Shown one piece after another: positions 34,103-41,848 of a stretch of DNA of 64,000 nt. The notes beneath the pieces are model-generated. The model ran no database searches. It saw only the letters and a program-made list of their open reading frames with translations, and was not told the origin of the DNA. The stretch lies in the NCBI RefSeq assembly GCF_900156895.1, contig NZ_FTPD01000023.1:68892-132891 (forward strand), read 5' to 3'. Positions within the stretch are counted from its first letter, which is position 1. The number at the start of each line of letters is the position of its first letter. This DNA comes from Mesorhizobium prunaredense (GTDB lineage Bacteria > Pseudomonadota > Alphaproteobacteria > Rhizobiales > Rhizobiaceae). The position numbers and the translations under genes were made by a program.

Positions 34103-34125
34103 CAGCTATAAGAAGTGATAGGGTG
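34103..34125. promoter_or_regulatory. Candidate lux-type box A (pip/luxR divergent promoter)
   Basis: Read towards pip, the 23-bp box contains the imperfect dyad CTATCACTTCTTATAG. A second copy lies at 34923-34945 with 20 of 23 positions identical. Box A ends 64 bp upstream of the pip start and 12 bp before the luxR start. A position just upstream of pip suits activation by a LuxR dimer, and the repetition supports function. Confidence 0.7.
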
Positions 34126-34136
34126 GGTCCGGGAGG

Positions 34137-34916
34137 ATGTCGGCGGAAGAGCTCATGCTGGACGAAATCACAACGATCAGGCAGCGTTTCACTCGCCATG
34201 GCACCTTGGACGAATGCATCGACGAGGCGTTCGCCGCCCTGTCCGGCCTAGGCTACGACGCGCTGGTCTACGACTACACGCCCATCCCGTACGATCTCGA
34301 CGGCGCTATCATGATCCCGTCGATGCTCAAGCTGCGTAACATCGATGATGACATGCGCGACTATTGGTGCGATCGAGGTTACTTCCGCATCGATCCGGTG
34401 CAGATCGTGGCGGCGCGCAGCTCCACCCCCTTCGCCTGGAGCTACGACAAGGAGATCGACACCGAGATAGGAGCGCTCCTCGACGAGACTACGGAACCCG
34501 TTGCGCGCTATCTGCGCGAGCGCGACCTCACTAGCGGCGTCACGATCCCTATCCACATGCCGCGCGGCGGCTATGCCACGGTTACCGGCATCCGCCTCGG
34601 CGCGGACGAGATGGTAGATCGGGATGCGGGAACCATCGCGCGCTTTAGCTTGCTGGCGCATGTCTTCCACGACACGGCCTACGCCCTCTACGACCGATCG
34701 GCTCTCAGTCCGCTCCTGCCGTCCTTGACTGAGCGCGAGCGCGAGTGTCTCCGCCATTCGGCACATGGCCTCTCTGCCAAGGAGATCTCGCGCGTCATCG
34801 GGCGCTCGATTCCTACGGTCGTCATGCACCTCACCGCCGCCGCCAGGAAGCTGGGCGCCAGGAACCGCACGCAGGCCGTCGTTCGCGCCGCGCATTTCCG
34901 CCTGCTCGACAACTGA
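34137..34916 (+). CDS. LuxR-family solo regulator of the plant-responsive PipR/OryR type
   Basis: A 259-aa regulator: autoinducer-binding domain (about 20-185) and GerE/LuxR helix-turn-helix (about 197-250, LTERERECLRHSAHGLSAKE). Aligned to TraR numbering, canonical Trp57 and Tyr61 are Met73 and Trp77 here (DDMRDYWCDRGYFRIDP). Asp70, Pro71 and Trp85 are kept (D86, P87, W101). This Met57/Trp61 combination defines plant-responsive LuxR solos (OryR, XccR, PsoR, PipR), which do not answer acyl-homoserine lactones. No luxI is present. GGGTGGG precedes ATG 34137; ATG 34155 is an alternative start. It is expected to bind the boxes at 34103 and 34923. Confidence 0.9.
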   Translation: MSAEELMLDEITTIRQRFTRHGTLDECIDEAFAALSGLGYDALVYDYTPIPYDLDGAIMIPSMLKLRNIDDDMRDYWCDRGYFRIDPVQIVAARSSTPFAWSYDKEIDTEIGALLDETTEPVARYLRERDLTSGVTIPIHMPRGGYATVTGIRLGADEMVDRDAGTIARFSLLAHVFHDTAYALYDRSALSPLLPSLTERERECLRHSAHGLSAKEISRVIGRSIPTVVMHLTAAARKLGARNRTQAVVRAAHFRLLDN

Positions 34917-34922
34917 CGGAGA

Positions 34923-34945
34923 GACCCTATCACTTTTCATAGCTG
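34923..34945. promoter_or_regulatory. Candidate lux-type box B upstream of decayed pip copy
   Basis: The plus strand contains CTATCACTTTTCATAG within a 23-bp match to box A in inverted orientation. It begins 6 bp after the luxR stop and ends 52 bp before the GTG of a proline iminopeptidase remnant. It is therefore placed relative to that remnant much as box A is to the intact pip gene. Confidence 0.68.
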
Positions 34946-34997
34946 CCCCCTCTGACAGGCTCGCCCTATGATGCTCGCCGCAATGAGGAGAGCCGCC

Positions 34998-35133
34998 GTG
35001 CCGGAAGCGAAGGAAGGCCATGTCGCGTTCGCGGCTACCGCACTTGGTACCGCATCACCGGCAACCTGGATTCGCCGAGGCTCCCCTGGTTGTCGCCCAT
35101 GGGTGACCAGGCTGCAGCCACGACCATGTCGAC
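34998..35133 (+). pseudogene. Decayed N-terminus of a second proline iminopeptidase
   Basis: From a GTG at 34998 with GAGGAG 7 nt upstream, three frames together give VPEAKEGHVAF, RGYRTWYRITGNLDSPR and LPLVVAHG-PGCSHDHVD. This is the start of an S33 proline iminopeptidase up to the HGGPG oxyanion motif. Missing bases near 35030 and 35085 shift the frame, and TGA replaces a Gly codon at 35104-35106. No similarity is seen after about 35133. The rest of the gene, to the cyclase start at 35259, is gone. Candidate box B precedes it. Confidence 0.6.
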
Positions 35134-35258
35134 GGGAGTTTTGACCGGCGAGGAAACCGCTTTGTTCTTGTTGAGAAGCGGCTGTATCGTGAAATCAGCG
35201 CCCATGACAATCCGCAACTGGTCAGCGGCATGGGGAGGCTAAGACACGGAGTCGTGCC

Positions 35259-38200
35259 ATGTCATCGGATAACCATCTCCGGCCAAACCCGAAGCGGAGG
35301 CCGAAGGTGGCTTCCTCGGTTCCAGCTAAGCCGGCAGCGCCGGACGCGCGGGGGCCCGGGCCGGACGCCCGCAAGACGGTCACCATCCTCTTCGCCGACA
35401 TCGTCGATTCCTCGCGGCTTAGCCTCTCCCTCGATCCAGAAGCGCTCCGGAACCTGCTCTCCCGGTACTTCGGCGAGTTGAGCGCCGTCGTTCAACGGCA
35501 CGGCGGAATCGTGGACAACTATATGGGGGACGCGATCATGGCTGTGTTCGGCATGCCGTTCGTCCACGAAGACGACGCGCTGCGCGCGGTGCGGGCAGCG
35601 GTGGAGATGCGCGAAACACTTGCCATCCTAAACCACGAGCTCGAAGCCGGCTGGGGCGTCCGCCTTATGAACCGAATCGGCATCAACACCGGCGAGGTGA
35701 TCGCCGGCGACCAAACGCAGGGATACTTGTCAGTCGCCGGAGAGGCCGTCATTGGCGCGAAGCGCCTTGAGGAGGCAGCGACGGCGAATGAGATTCTGAT
35801 AGGGGAGCCGACGCACAAGCTCGTGCGCGATGCGGTCGTCATCGAGCCGAGCGGGCCGCGCGCACTCAAGCGCGGCGCGACCATCCGCGCCCTCGTCGTG
35901 TTAGAAGTCCTCGCCCACGCCCCCGGCGTTGCGCGCCGCTTCGACTCGCCTTTCGTCGGGCGCGAACGCCAACGAGCCTTGCTTGAGACCGTCTTCCGCA
36001 ACGCGGTCGGCGATAGAACCTGCCACCTGGTCACCATTCTCGCCGACGCGGGTGTGGGAAAGTCGCGGCTCGTACGGGAGTTCACGAGCGGCCTTGCCGA
36101 GGATGTCACAGTCTTGCACGGCCGCTGTCTGCCCTATGGCGAGGGCATCACCTATTGGCCGCTGGCCGAGATCGTCCGGGAGCTTACCCGCGCGGAGGGA
36201 CCGGACTCCGGCAAGCAGCTCGCAGCGGTGATCGAGGCGCGGCTCACAGGCGACGAGAAGGCCGGGCTGATTGCCGAGCGTGTGACCGGGGCGCTCGGGC
36301 TTGGCGGCGCGGGACCGGGACAAGGGACGACCGAGGAGACCGCCTGGGCCGTCCGGAGGCTGTTTGAGGCGCTCGCGCGAGCGGGGCCGCTCGTCGTTGT
36401 GGTGGACGACGTCCATTGGGCCGAGTCGACATTCCTCGACTTAGTCGAGCACGTCGCCGACTTCTCACGCGATTTCCCGATCCTGCTCATCTGCATCGCG
36501 CGGCCGGAGCTCTTCGACTCGCGTCCTGGCTGGGGGGCCGGCAAACGCAACGCGACGTCGATCGTCCTCGAGCGGCTCAGCGACGCGGAATGCCGCGAGC
36601 TGATCTCCAACCTGCTTGGCCCCGCGCCGCTGCCGCCCGCTGCCGAGTCGAGGATCGCGAGCGCGGCCGAGGGCAATGCGCTCTTCGCTGAGGAACTCGT
36701 GGCGATGCTCGTCGACGACGCGTTGCTCAGGCAGGCGCCCGACAGCTGGGTCGCCGCGTCGGACCTCGTTGAGCTGCCCGTTCCCTCGACTATCAACGCG
36801 CTTCTCGCTGCCCGTCTCGAGGGCCTCCCGTCCGTCGAGCGCGCCATCCTGACGGCCGCAGCGGTCGAGGGCTCAGTATTCCATCGGAGCGCCGTCAGCG
36901 AGCTCGCCGGCCCGGTGCTCGACACATTCGAGGACGGCTTGCTCGCGCTCGTCCGCCGGGACCTGATCCGCCCGGAGGCGCCGTTGTTCGCCGGCGAGAA
37001 GGCCTATCGCTTCCGTCACGTCCTGATCCGCGACGCTGCGTATCGCTCCCTGCCGAAGAATGCGCGCGCCGACCTGCACGAGCGCTTCGCCGCCTGGCTC
37101 GAGCTAGCGGCCGCGGACCGGCTACGCGAGTTTGAGGAGATTGTCGGCTATCACTTCGAGCAGGCCTTTCAGTACCGTGTCGCACTCGGTCCGCGCGACG
37201 TGCGCGCGGCCTCGCTTGCCGCCCGGGCGTGCGAACGGCTCGAGGCAGCCGGGCGGCGGGCGCTTGTCCGCAGCGACCTGCCAGCGGCGATCAGCCTGCT
37301 TGAGAGGGTTTCCCGGCTGCTTCCCGCCGATGACACACGGCGGATCGTGCTGCTCGCCGACTTGAGCGGCGCGCTGATCGAAAGCGGCCGGCTGGACGAC
37401 GCCGGGCGCGCGCTGGACGAGGCGGAGCACTTGGCCGCTACCGCTGACGACCAGCGCTTGGCAGCGCATGTGCTCGTTCAGCGGCAGTTCCTCCGGATCT
37501 TCCGCGGCGAAGAGGGCGGGCTGGAGGAGTCGGCACGCGCGGTAGCTGCGGTGATCCCGGTCTTCGAGCGCTTCGGGGACGACCTCGGCCTTTGCCGCGC
37601 ACGGCGGCTCGAGGCCTGGCTATCCTTCACCGCGGCTCGCGGCGAGGCCGCCATTGCAGCTTGGGAGCAAGCTGCTGCTCACGCGCGACGTGCGGGGGAT
37701 TGGCATGAGTACTACGAAATCCTCACGTGGATCGCTTCCTCCTTGTGGTTCGGGCCCACCCCTGCAGCCGAGGGCATCCGCCGTTGCGAGGCGATGCGCG
37801 TGCAAGTGGGCGAAAGCCCCGAGTCCGAGGCAGCTATCCTCCGCCAGCTCGCGTGCCTCAACGCGATTGTCGGCCGCTTCGCGATTGCCCGCGATCTGAT
37901 CGCGACGAGCAACGCCACCTACCGCGACCTCGGTCTTACGCTCTACGTGGCGTCCTCAGAGCATGAGGCCGTTGTCGAGCTGCTCGCCGGGAACCCCGCT
38001 GCGGCCGAGACGAGCGCGCGCGCAGCGTATCGTGCGCTTGAGGAGATGGGCGAGCGCGCGTTCCGTTCGACGATGGCCGCGTCCCTCGCCGTGGTGATCC
38101 TCGAACAGGGACGCGACGAAGAGGCCGAGGACTTTGCTAAACTAAGCGCCCAGCTGGCTGCGAGCGGAGATCTGGTGACGCAGGTCCGTTGGCGCCGCGT

Positions 38201-38465
38201 GCGCGCACGCGTGCATGCGCGGCGGGCAGAGCTCCGGGCGGCGGAGGCGCTCGCGCGCGAAGCAGTGACGATCGCCGAAGCGACCGACTTCGTCAACGAC
38301 CGGGCGGATGCACTGGTCGACCTGTCGCACGTGCTCGAGGCCGCCCGCCGAGGCGACGAGGCGGTCGCCGCTGTGTCCGGAGCGCTGCATCTCTACGAGC
38401 TGAAGGGAAACGTGGTCGCCGCGGCCGCGACCCAGCTCCGCCTAGGCAAACTCGTCAAAATGTGA
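35259..38465 (+). CDS. Cyclase-homology domain-AAA ATPase-TPR protein, cyclase site degenerate
   Basis: A 1068-aa protein: class III cyclase homology domain (about 38-205), AAA/STAND ATPase (Walker A LADAGVGKSRLVREF near 262, VVVVDDVHWAEST) and a TPR-like helical tail (about 650-1068). The cyclase domain keeps the metal Asp residues (LFADIVDSS, NYMGDAIMAVFG) and the transition-state Arg. The purine-selecting Lys is Asn (VDNYMGD), the second Asp is Glu, and the transition-state Asn is Ile (GEAVIGAKRLEEA). Catalysis is therefore doubtful and the domain may act as a binding or dimerisation module. Related in plan to the gene at 10843 but without the SAM domain. Confidence 0.85.
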   Translation: MSSDNHLRPNPKRRPKVASSVPAKPAAPDARGPGPDARKTVTILFADIVDSSRLSLSLDPEALRNLLSRYFGELSAVVQRHGGIVDNYMGDAIMAVFGMPFVHEDDALRAVRAAVEMRETLAILNHELEAGWGVRLMNRIGINTGEVIAGDQTQGYLSVAGEAVIGAKRLEEAATANEILIGEPTHKLVRDAVVIEPSGPRALKRGATIRALVVLEVLAHAPGVARRFDSPFVGRERQRALLETVFRNAVGDRTCHLVTILADAGVGKSRLVREFTSGLAEDVTVLHGRCLPYGEGITYWPLAEIVRELTRAEGPDSGKQLAAVIEARLTGDEKAGLIAERVTGALGLGGAGPGQGTTEETAWAVRRLFEALARAGPLVVVVDDVHWAESTFLDLVEHVADFSRDFPILLICIARPELFDSRPGWGAGKRNATSIVLERLSDAECRELISNLLGPAPLPPAAESRIASAAEGNALFAEELVAMLVDDALLRQAPDSWVAASDLVELPVPSTINALLAARLEGLPSVERAILTAAAVEGSVFHRSAVSELAGPVLDTFEDGLLALVRRDLIRPEAPLFAGEKAYRFRHVLIRDAAYRSLPKNARADLHERFAAWLELAAADRLREFEEIVGYHFEQAFQYRVALGPRDVRAASLAARACERLEAAGRRALVRSDLPAAISLLERVSRLLPADDTRRIVLLADLSGALIESGRLDDAGRALDEAEHLAATADDQRLAAHVLVQRQFLRIFRGEEGGLEESARAVAAVIPVFERFGDDLGLCRARRLEAWLSFTAARGEAAIAAWEQAAAHARRAGDWHEYYEILTWIASSLWFGPTPAAEGIRRCEAMRVQVGESPESEAAILRQLACLNAIVGRFAIARDLIATSNATYRDLGLTLYVASSEHEAVVELLAGNPAAAETSARAAYRALEEMGERAFRSTMAASLAVVILEQGRDEEAEDFAKLSAQLAASGDLVTQVRWRRVRARVHARRAELRAAEALAREAVTIAEATDFVNDRADALVDLSHVLEAARRGDEAVAAVSGALHLYELKGNVVAAAATQLRLGKLVKM

Positions 38466-38535
38466 CACGGTCGGGAGGCGGCAAGGGGTATCGCCCGCAC
38501 CTCCTTGTGAACCGCTCTGGATCGGAGGTGATGTG

Positions 38536-38592
38536 ATGCCACCGAACTTCGATACGATCGACGAGCATAAATATGTCTCACCGCTGGCCTAG
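38536..38592 (+). other. Short ORF or gene remnant with strong ribosome site
   Basis: ATG at 38536 follows GGAGGTGA closely and encodes only MPPNFDTIDEHKYVSPLA before TAG. Shifting frame right after gives LELDPGETELRLDTWVLQPG up to a stop near 38674, which looks like a continuing protein. It may be a frameshifted small gene in the 286-bp gap between the cyclase and peroxidase genes. No family is recognised. Confidence 0.3.
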
Positions 38593-38751
38593 AGCTAGAC
38601 CCGGGCGAGACAGAGCTGAGGCTCGACACTTGGGTCCTCCAGCCGGGTGCCGCCTGCATGGGCCTTTCTGCTTAATCCCAACTTGTTGAAGGCCCCCTTT
38701 GCCATCGGGTGAGGGTGCTACTTCCTGAAATCATTTTCGAAGAGGCCAAGC

Positions 38752-40596
38752 ATGGTCACGAAAAAGACAGCCCCAGCGAAAAAGACACCTGAGCGACTCG
38801 GTGCGACGAAGCCTACGAAGCGAAAAGCTGAGACAGCGAACCCAGCCGCAAGCTCCGAAATTGCCGAGCCAGTCCGCGAATTTCTCAAGAAGACATCGAT
38901 TCCCAAAGGATTCGTTAACCCAAAGCCGATCGTGCTGTCGGAGTTGCGGAAGCGCGTGACCGAAACGAATCTGAGGCCCACCGTTTCGCTGGAGCAACTG
39001 TTGGCCAGCGCGAATCGCATCAAGCCGGCGGACCTTCCCGTGGAGAAGTTACCGGAAGACGTCAAAGATTCTATCCTCGCACTGAAGCCGGGGATTCGAC
39101 GTTTTCACGGCGTTAAAATTCCGCTCTACTGGTTCCCGTTTCCCTGGCTGAGTTCTGCCTGTGCAGATCGCTTCGGGTACATGTCGTCCGCGGCCACCCG
39201 TGCGGCAACGAAGTTGCCGTTCAATGTCGCGACGCAAGCACTCCTCGGCCAACTCGGTAACATGATGGGAGACCCCGGCCGTGATCCTAATCCTGCGTCT
39301 CACAATCCCGCTGATGCGGGCGTGTCTTCGATACCAGCAGGCTTCACTTATTTTGGTCAGTTTGTGGACCATGACATCACGTTCGACGTCTCGTCGACTC
39401 TCGACGCCGCTACCGATGCGAATACGATCAATAACATGCGAAGCCCAGCGCTCGATCTGGAGTCCGTTTACGGCCGCGGGCCTGGCTTAGATCCGTTTCT
39501 CTACGTTTTTCCTACATCTGGTCCAGTTACCGCAATCAAGCTGCATAGGGGCTCGAACACTCCTATTGGCCCGGGCGGCCCCAGCAACAACGGTGACAAA
39601 TCGGGCATGGTCCAGCAGACGAACTGGGATGTGCCCCGCATGCAGGGTACGAACACTGCTGCGATCGGTGATCCGCGCAACGACGAAAATCTGATCATCG
39701 TACAGTTGCAGCACGCTATGCTGCGTTTCCATAACGCCGTCGTTGATCTTCTGGTGGCAGTCGCGTTTGCGGGCGACATCTTCGCAGAGGCCAAACGAAT
39801 CGTGACCCATCACTACCAATGGGCCGTGGTGCACGACTTTTTGAAAAGAATCTGCGGAGTGGCTACCGTGAACAACGCGATGGCGAGCGTATCTGCTCCC
39901 ATCGGTAGCTCATTCCGAATGCCCGTCGAGTTCGCCGTGGCAGCGTACCGGTTCGGCCACAGTATGATCCGTGATACGTACTGGGTGAATTTCAACTTCC
40001 CGGAAGCCACACTTGGAAAGGTGTTTGAGTTCAATCGCGATCCACGGCTGCCGGTCTTTTCCACCTGGGTCGTTGACTTCAACGCGTTCTTTGACACCGG
40101 AGTGCCAGTACCGATTCACAACAAGGCCCGGAAAATCGATAGCTTCATCGCTAACGGATTGGAATCGTTGCCCGGATTCTCTGGAATGATGGCGATTCTG
40201 GCAACGCGAAACCTCCGGCGCTCTCTAGCTCTCGGTCTGCCGAGTGGACAGGGCATGGCCAACTCATTCGGCATTGCGCCGATGACCGCGGCGCAGTTGA
40301 CATCTGGGCTGCCGGCGGCCGAAATGGCTGTGCTGAATTCCAGCGGCGGTTTACTGCTGAACAAGGCGCCACTGTGGTATTACGTCCTTCGCGAGGCTGC
40401 GGTCCTCGCCGGCGGAAATCAGTTGGGCCCGGTCGGCGGCAGGATCGTGGCGGAGACGTTTGTCAGGATCTTGAAGCGAGATGCGTCATCCTATCTGAAC
40501 GTCGCCGGTGGGTTCACACCTATCCTTCCTTCGTCCACGCCTGGAAACTTCACGGTGGCCGATCTGGTGACCTTCGCCGGAGTAACGCAACCATAG
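38752..40596 (+). CDS. Animal-type haem peroxidase
   Basis: A 614-aa member of the animal haem peroxidase (peroxidase-cyclooxygenase) superfamily. The basic Lys/Ala/Pro-rich N-terminus (about 1-35) has no signal peptide. The distal His and calcium site are in FTYFGQFVDHDITFD (near 209). The conserved Arg region is IGDPRNDENLIIVQLQHAML, and the proximal His lies in AAYRFGHSMIRDTY (near 403). Such bacterial enzymes oxidise halides, thiocyanate or organic substrates with H2O2. Codon use is less GC-biased than the neighbours. A transposase remnant follows, so lateral gain is likely. Confidence 0.88.
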   Translation: MVTKKTAPAKKTPERLGATKPTKRKAETANPAASSEIAEPVREFLKKTSIPKGFVNPKPIVLSELRKRVTETNLRPTVSLEQLLASANRIKPADLPVEKLPEDVKDSILALKPGIRRFHGVKIPLYWFPFPWLSSACADRFGYMSSAATRAATKLPFNVATQALLGQLGNMMGDPGRDPNPASHNPADAGVSSIPAGFTYFGQFVDHDITFDVSSTLDAATDANTINNMRSPALDLESVYGRGPGLDPFLYVFPTSGPVTAIKLHRGSNTPIGPGGPSNNGDKSGMVQQTNWDVPRMQGTNTAAIGDPRNDENLIIVQLQHAMLRFHNAVVDLLVAVAFAGDIFAEAKRIVTHHYQWAVVHDFLKRICGVATVNNAMASVSAPIGSSFRMPVEFAVAAYRFGHSMIRDTYWVNFNFPEATLGKVFEFNRDPRLPVFSTWVVDFNAFFDTGVPVPIHNKARKIDSFIANGLESLPGFSGMMAILATRNLRRSLALGLPSGQGMANSFGIAPMTAAQLTSGLPAAEMAVLNSSGGLLLNKAPLWYYVLREAAVLAGGNQLGPVGGRIVAETFVRILKRDASSYLNVAGGFTPILPSSTPGNFTVADLVTFAGVTQP

Positions 40597-40599
40597 AGA

Positions 40600-40960
40600 G
40601 CGTCAGCCTGCGCCGACTTCATCTTCGATCCGGTCCAGAACCAGTTCACCTGTCCCGCTGGCGAGCCGCTCATGCAAGTATCGTCGCAACTTCACGTTCC
40701 CACTCTCCGACAATGCCAACGGCGGAAACCGGAAACAATCGGTCCAGAAAACGAGACTGCCAACATTGTGAACTCAAGTCCGCTGCTGTGCGACGTTCTC
40801 CGCAGCGTCCATGAAGACGCGCGAGGCCGTGCGCACCAAATGGCGGATACGCCCGGTCGAGACGCTGTTCGCACGCCCTAAGACCACGCTCGGCTTTGAA
40901 CACACGGGATTACGCGGCCCTGAGCGGTGCCAGTGGGGAGTTTCTCATGCCGGACTTATT
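40600..40960 (+). pseudogene. IS1182-type transposase remnant
   Basis: Pieces in several frames follow the C-terminal half of IS1182-family transposases. In order they are ADFIFDPVQNQFTCPAGEPL, then SRKRDCQHCELKSAAVRRSP (the Cys-x2-Cys region), VHEDAREAVRTKWRIRPVET, LFARPKTTLGFEHTGLRGP and, in another frame, LSGASGEFLM. At least three frameshifts separate them. No terminal inverted repeats are recognised. It directly follows the peroxidase gene and reaches the end of the small gene at 40956. Confidence 0.65.
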
Positions 40961-41123
40961 TCTTTGGCGGAACACCAAAGACGTCGTCCATAGATTCCCC
41001 CTGTTTGATTCGATCTACCTTTTGCTTGGCGTCTCGGATCCCCTCTTGGACCGCCTTCTCTATGCTCTCAAGGACCAAAATCTGATCCTCGAAATTCTTG
41101 ATAAAATCGTTGTCGATGGCCAT
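40956..41123 (-). CDS. Small acidic helical protein of unknown function
   Basis: A 55-aa protein: MAIDNDFIKNFEDQILVLES, then IEKAVQEGIRDAKQKVDRIK, ending DDVFGVPPKK. It is predicted largely alpha-helical with a coiled-coil look and no membrane segment. The ATG at 41123 has GGAGAG upstream. It lies 44 bp downstream of the gene at 41168 on the same strand, likely one operon. I do not recognise the family. Confidence 0.6.
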   Translation of the reverse strand: MAIDNDFIKNFEDQILVLESIEKAVQEGIRDAKQKVDRIKQGESMDDVFGVPPKK

Positions 41124-41167
41124 TTCATCTCTCCATCTATGCCTCGCTCTACAGTTACCGAAAGCTG

Positions 41168-41512
41168 CTAGTACAGATAGACTAATCCAAACCACCAATT
41201 GTATTCAGTAGCCCCGCCATTGCGCGAAGCCAAGAGCGCGATCCCCACTGCCGGCCCGGGTTGGAAGGTTCCGCTTATCCAGCCCGGCCAGTCTGCAGTC
41301 CAGCGGTTCGGCGGGAAAGCTGACCAACCTGCACCGTGGGCGGTGCTTTGACTGGGGCCCGGAAGGTCCAGCCCTGGGCCCATGCCGCCGCCCTGCACAG
41401 CCCAGGCCTCTACCCACCTGGGGGTGTACCCTGTGCTGACTGTCTGATCACCCTTCGGAAACTCGATCCGGCCGGAGTTAAGAGTCTGATAAAAGTCCCA
41501 ATTGGCTGCCAT
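41168..41512 (-). CDS. Trp/Gly-rich hypothetical protein
   Basis: A 114-aa protein rich in Trp, Gly and Pro: MAANWDFYQTLNSGRIEFPK, then STGYTPRWVEAWAVQGGGMG and a C-terminus ending NWWFGLVYLY. No signal peptide or clear membrane span. The start at 41512 has GGAGAT 9 nt upstream; an ATG at 41560 is possible. The aromatic-rich pattern recalls beta-structured or secreted proteins, but I cannot assign a family. Paired with the small gene at 40956. Confidence 0.6.
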   Translation of the reverse strand: MAANWDFYQTLNSGRIEFPKGDQTVSTGYTPRWVEAWAVQGGGMGPGLDLPGPSQSTAHGAGWSAFPPNRWTADWPGWISGTFQPGPAVGIALLASRNGGATEYNWWFGLVYLY

Positions 41513-41848
41513 TACATATCTCCAATCGCTGCCGGGCGACTTGCCCGGTTTCATGAACAAGAGATCATATGCTCGTCAACTATGTACCATTTCTTCGAAA
41601 TCGGCTAGGTTATACATTAGGTGTAGGTAATGTGTCATAGGCACTCGCGCACGAACTTCTGGAACGGGTCCGACTGGTTCATCGGGGATGCCTCGAACTT
41701 CCGCAGCTGTGCGCAACCGCGACCTCCAGAGTGGTCGCCAACAATGTCTGCTTTCAGTCAGTGGGAACGGTCACCTCAATGGCCGATATCAGGCGCAAAG
41801 CGGACAGGTTCCACGATCGGCCAGTGCGCAGTTAATCGACTACACCAC
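41513..41848. other. Gene-free stretch
   Basis: About 335 bp between the orphan pair and the quinone oxidoreductase gene. It is AT-richer at 41560-41640, where the orphan pair's promoter should lie. The remainder has only short frames without ribosome sites, and I see nothing recognisable. Confidence 0.4.

Noticed and set aside
34137..34916. Acyl-homoserine-lactone quorum-sensing regulator
   Set aside because: Both key AHL-pocket residues are replaced by Met and Trp and no luxI is present.
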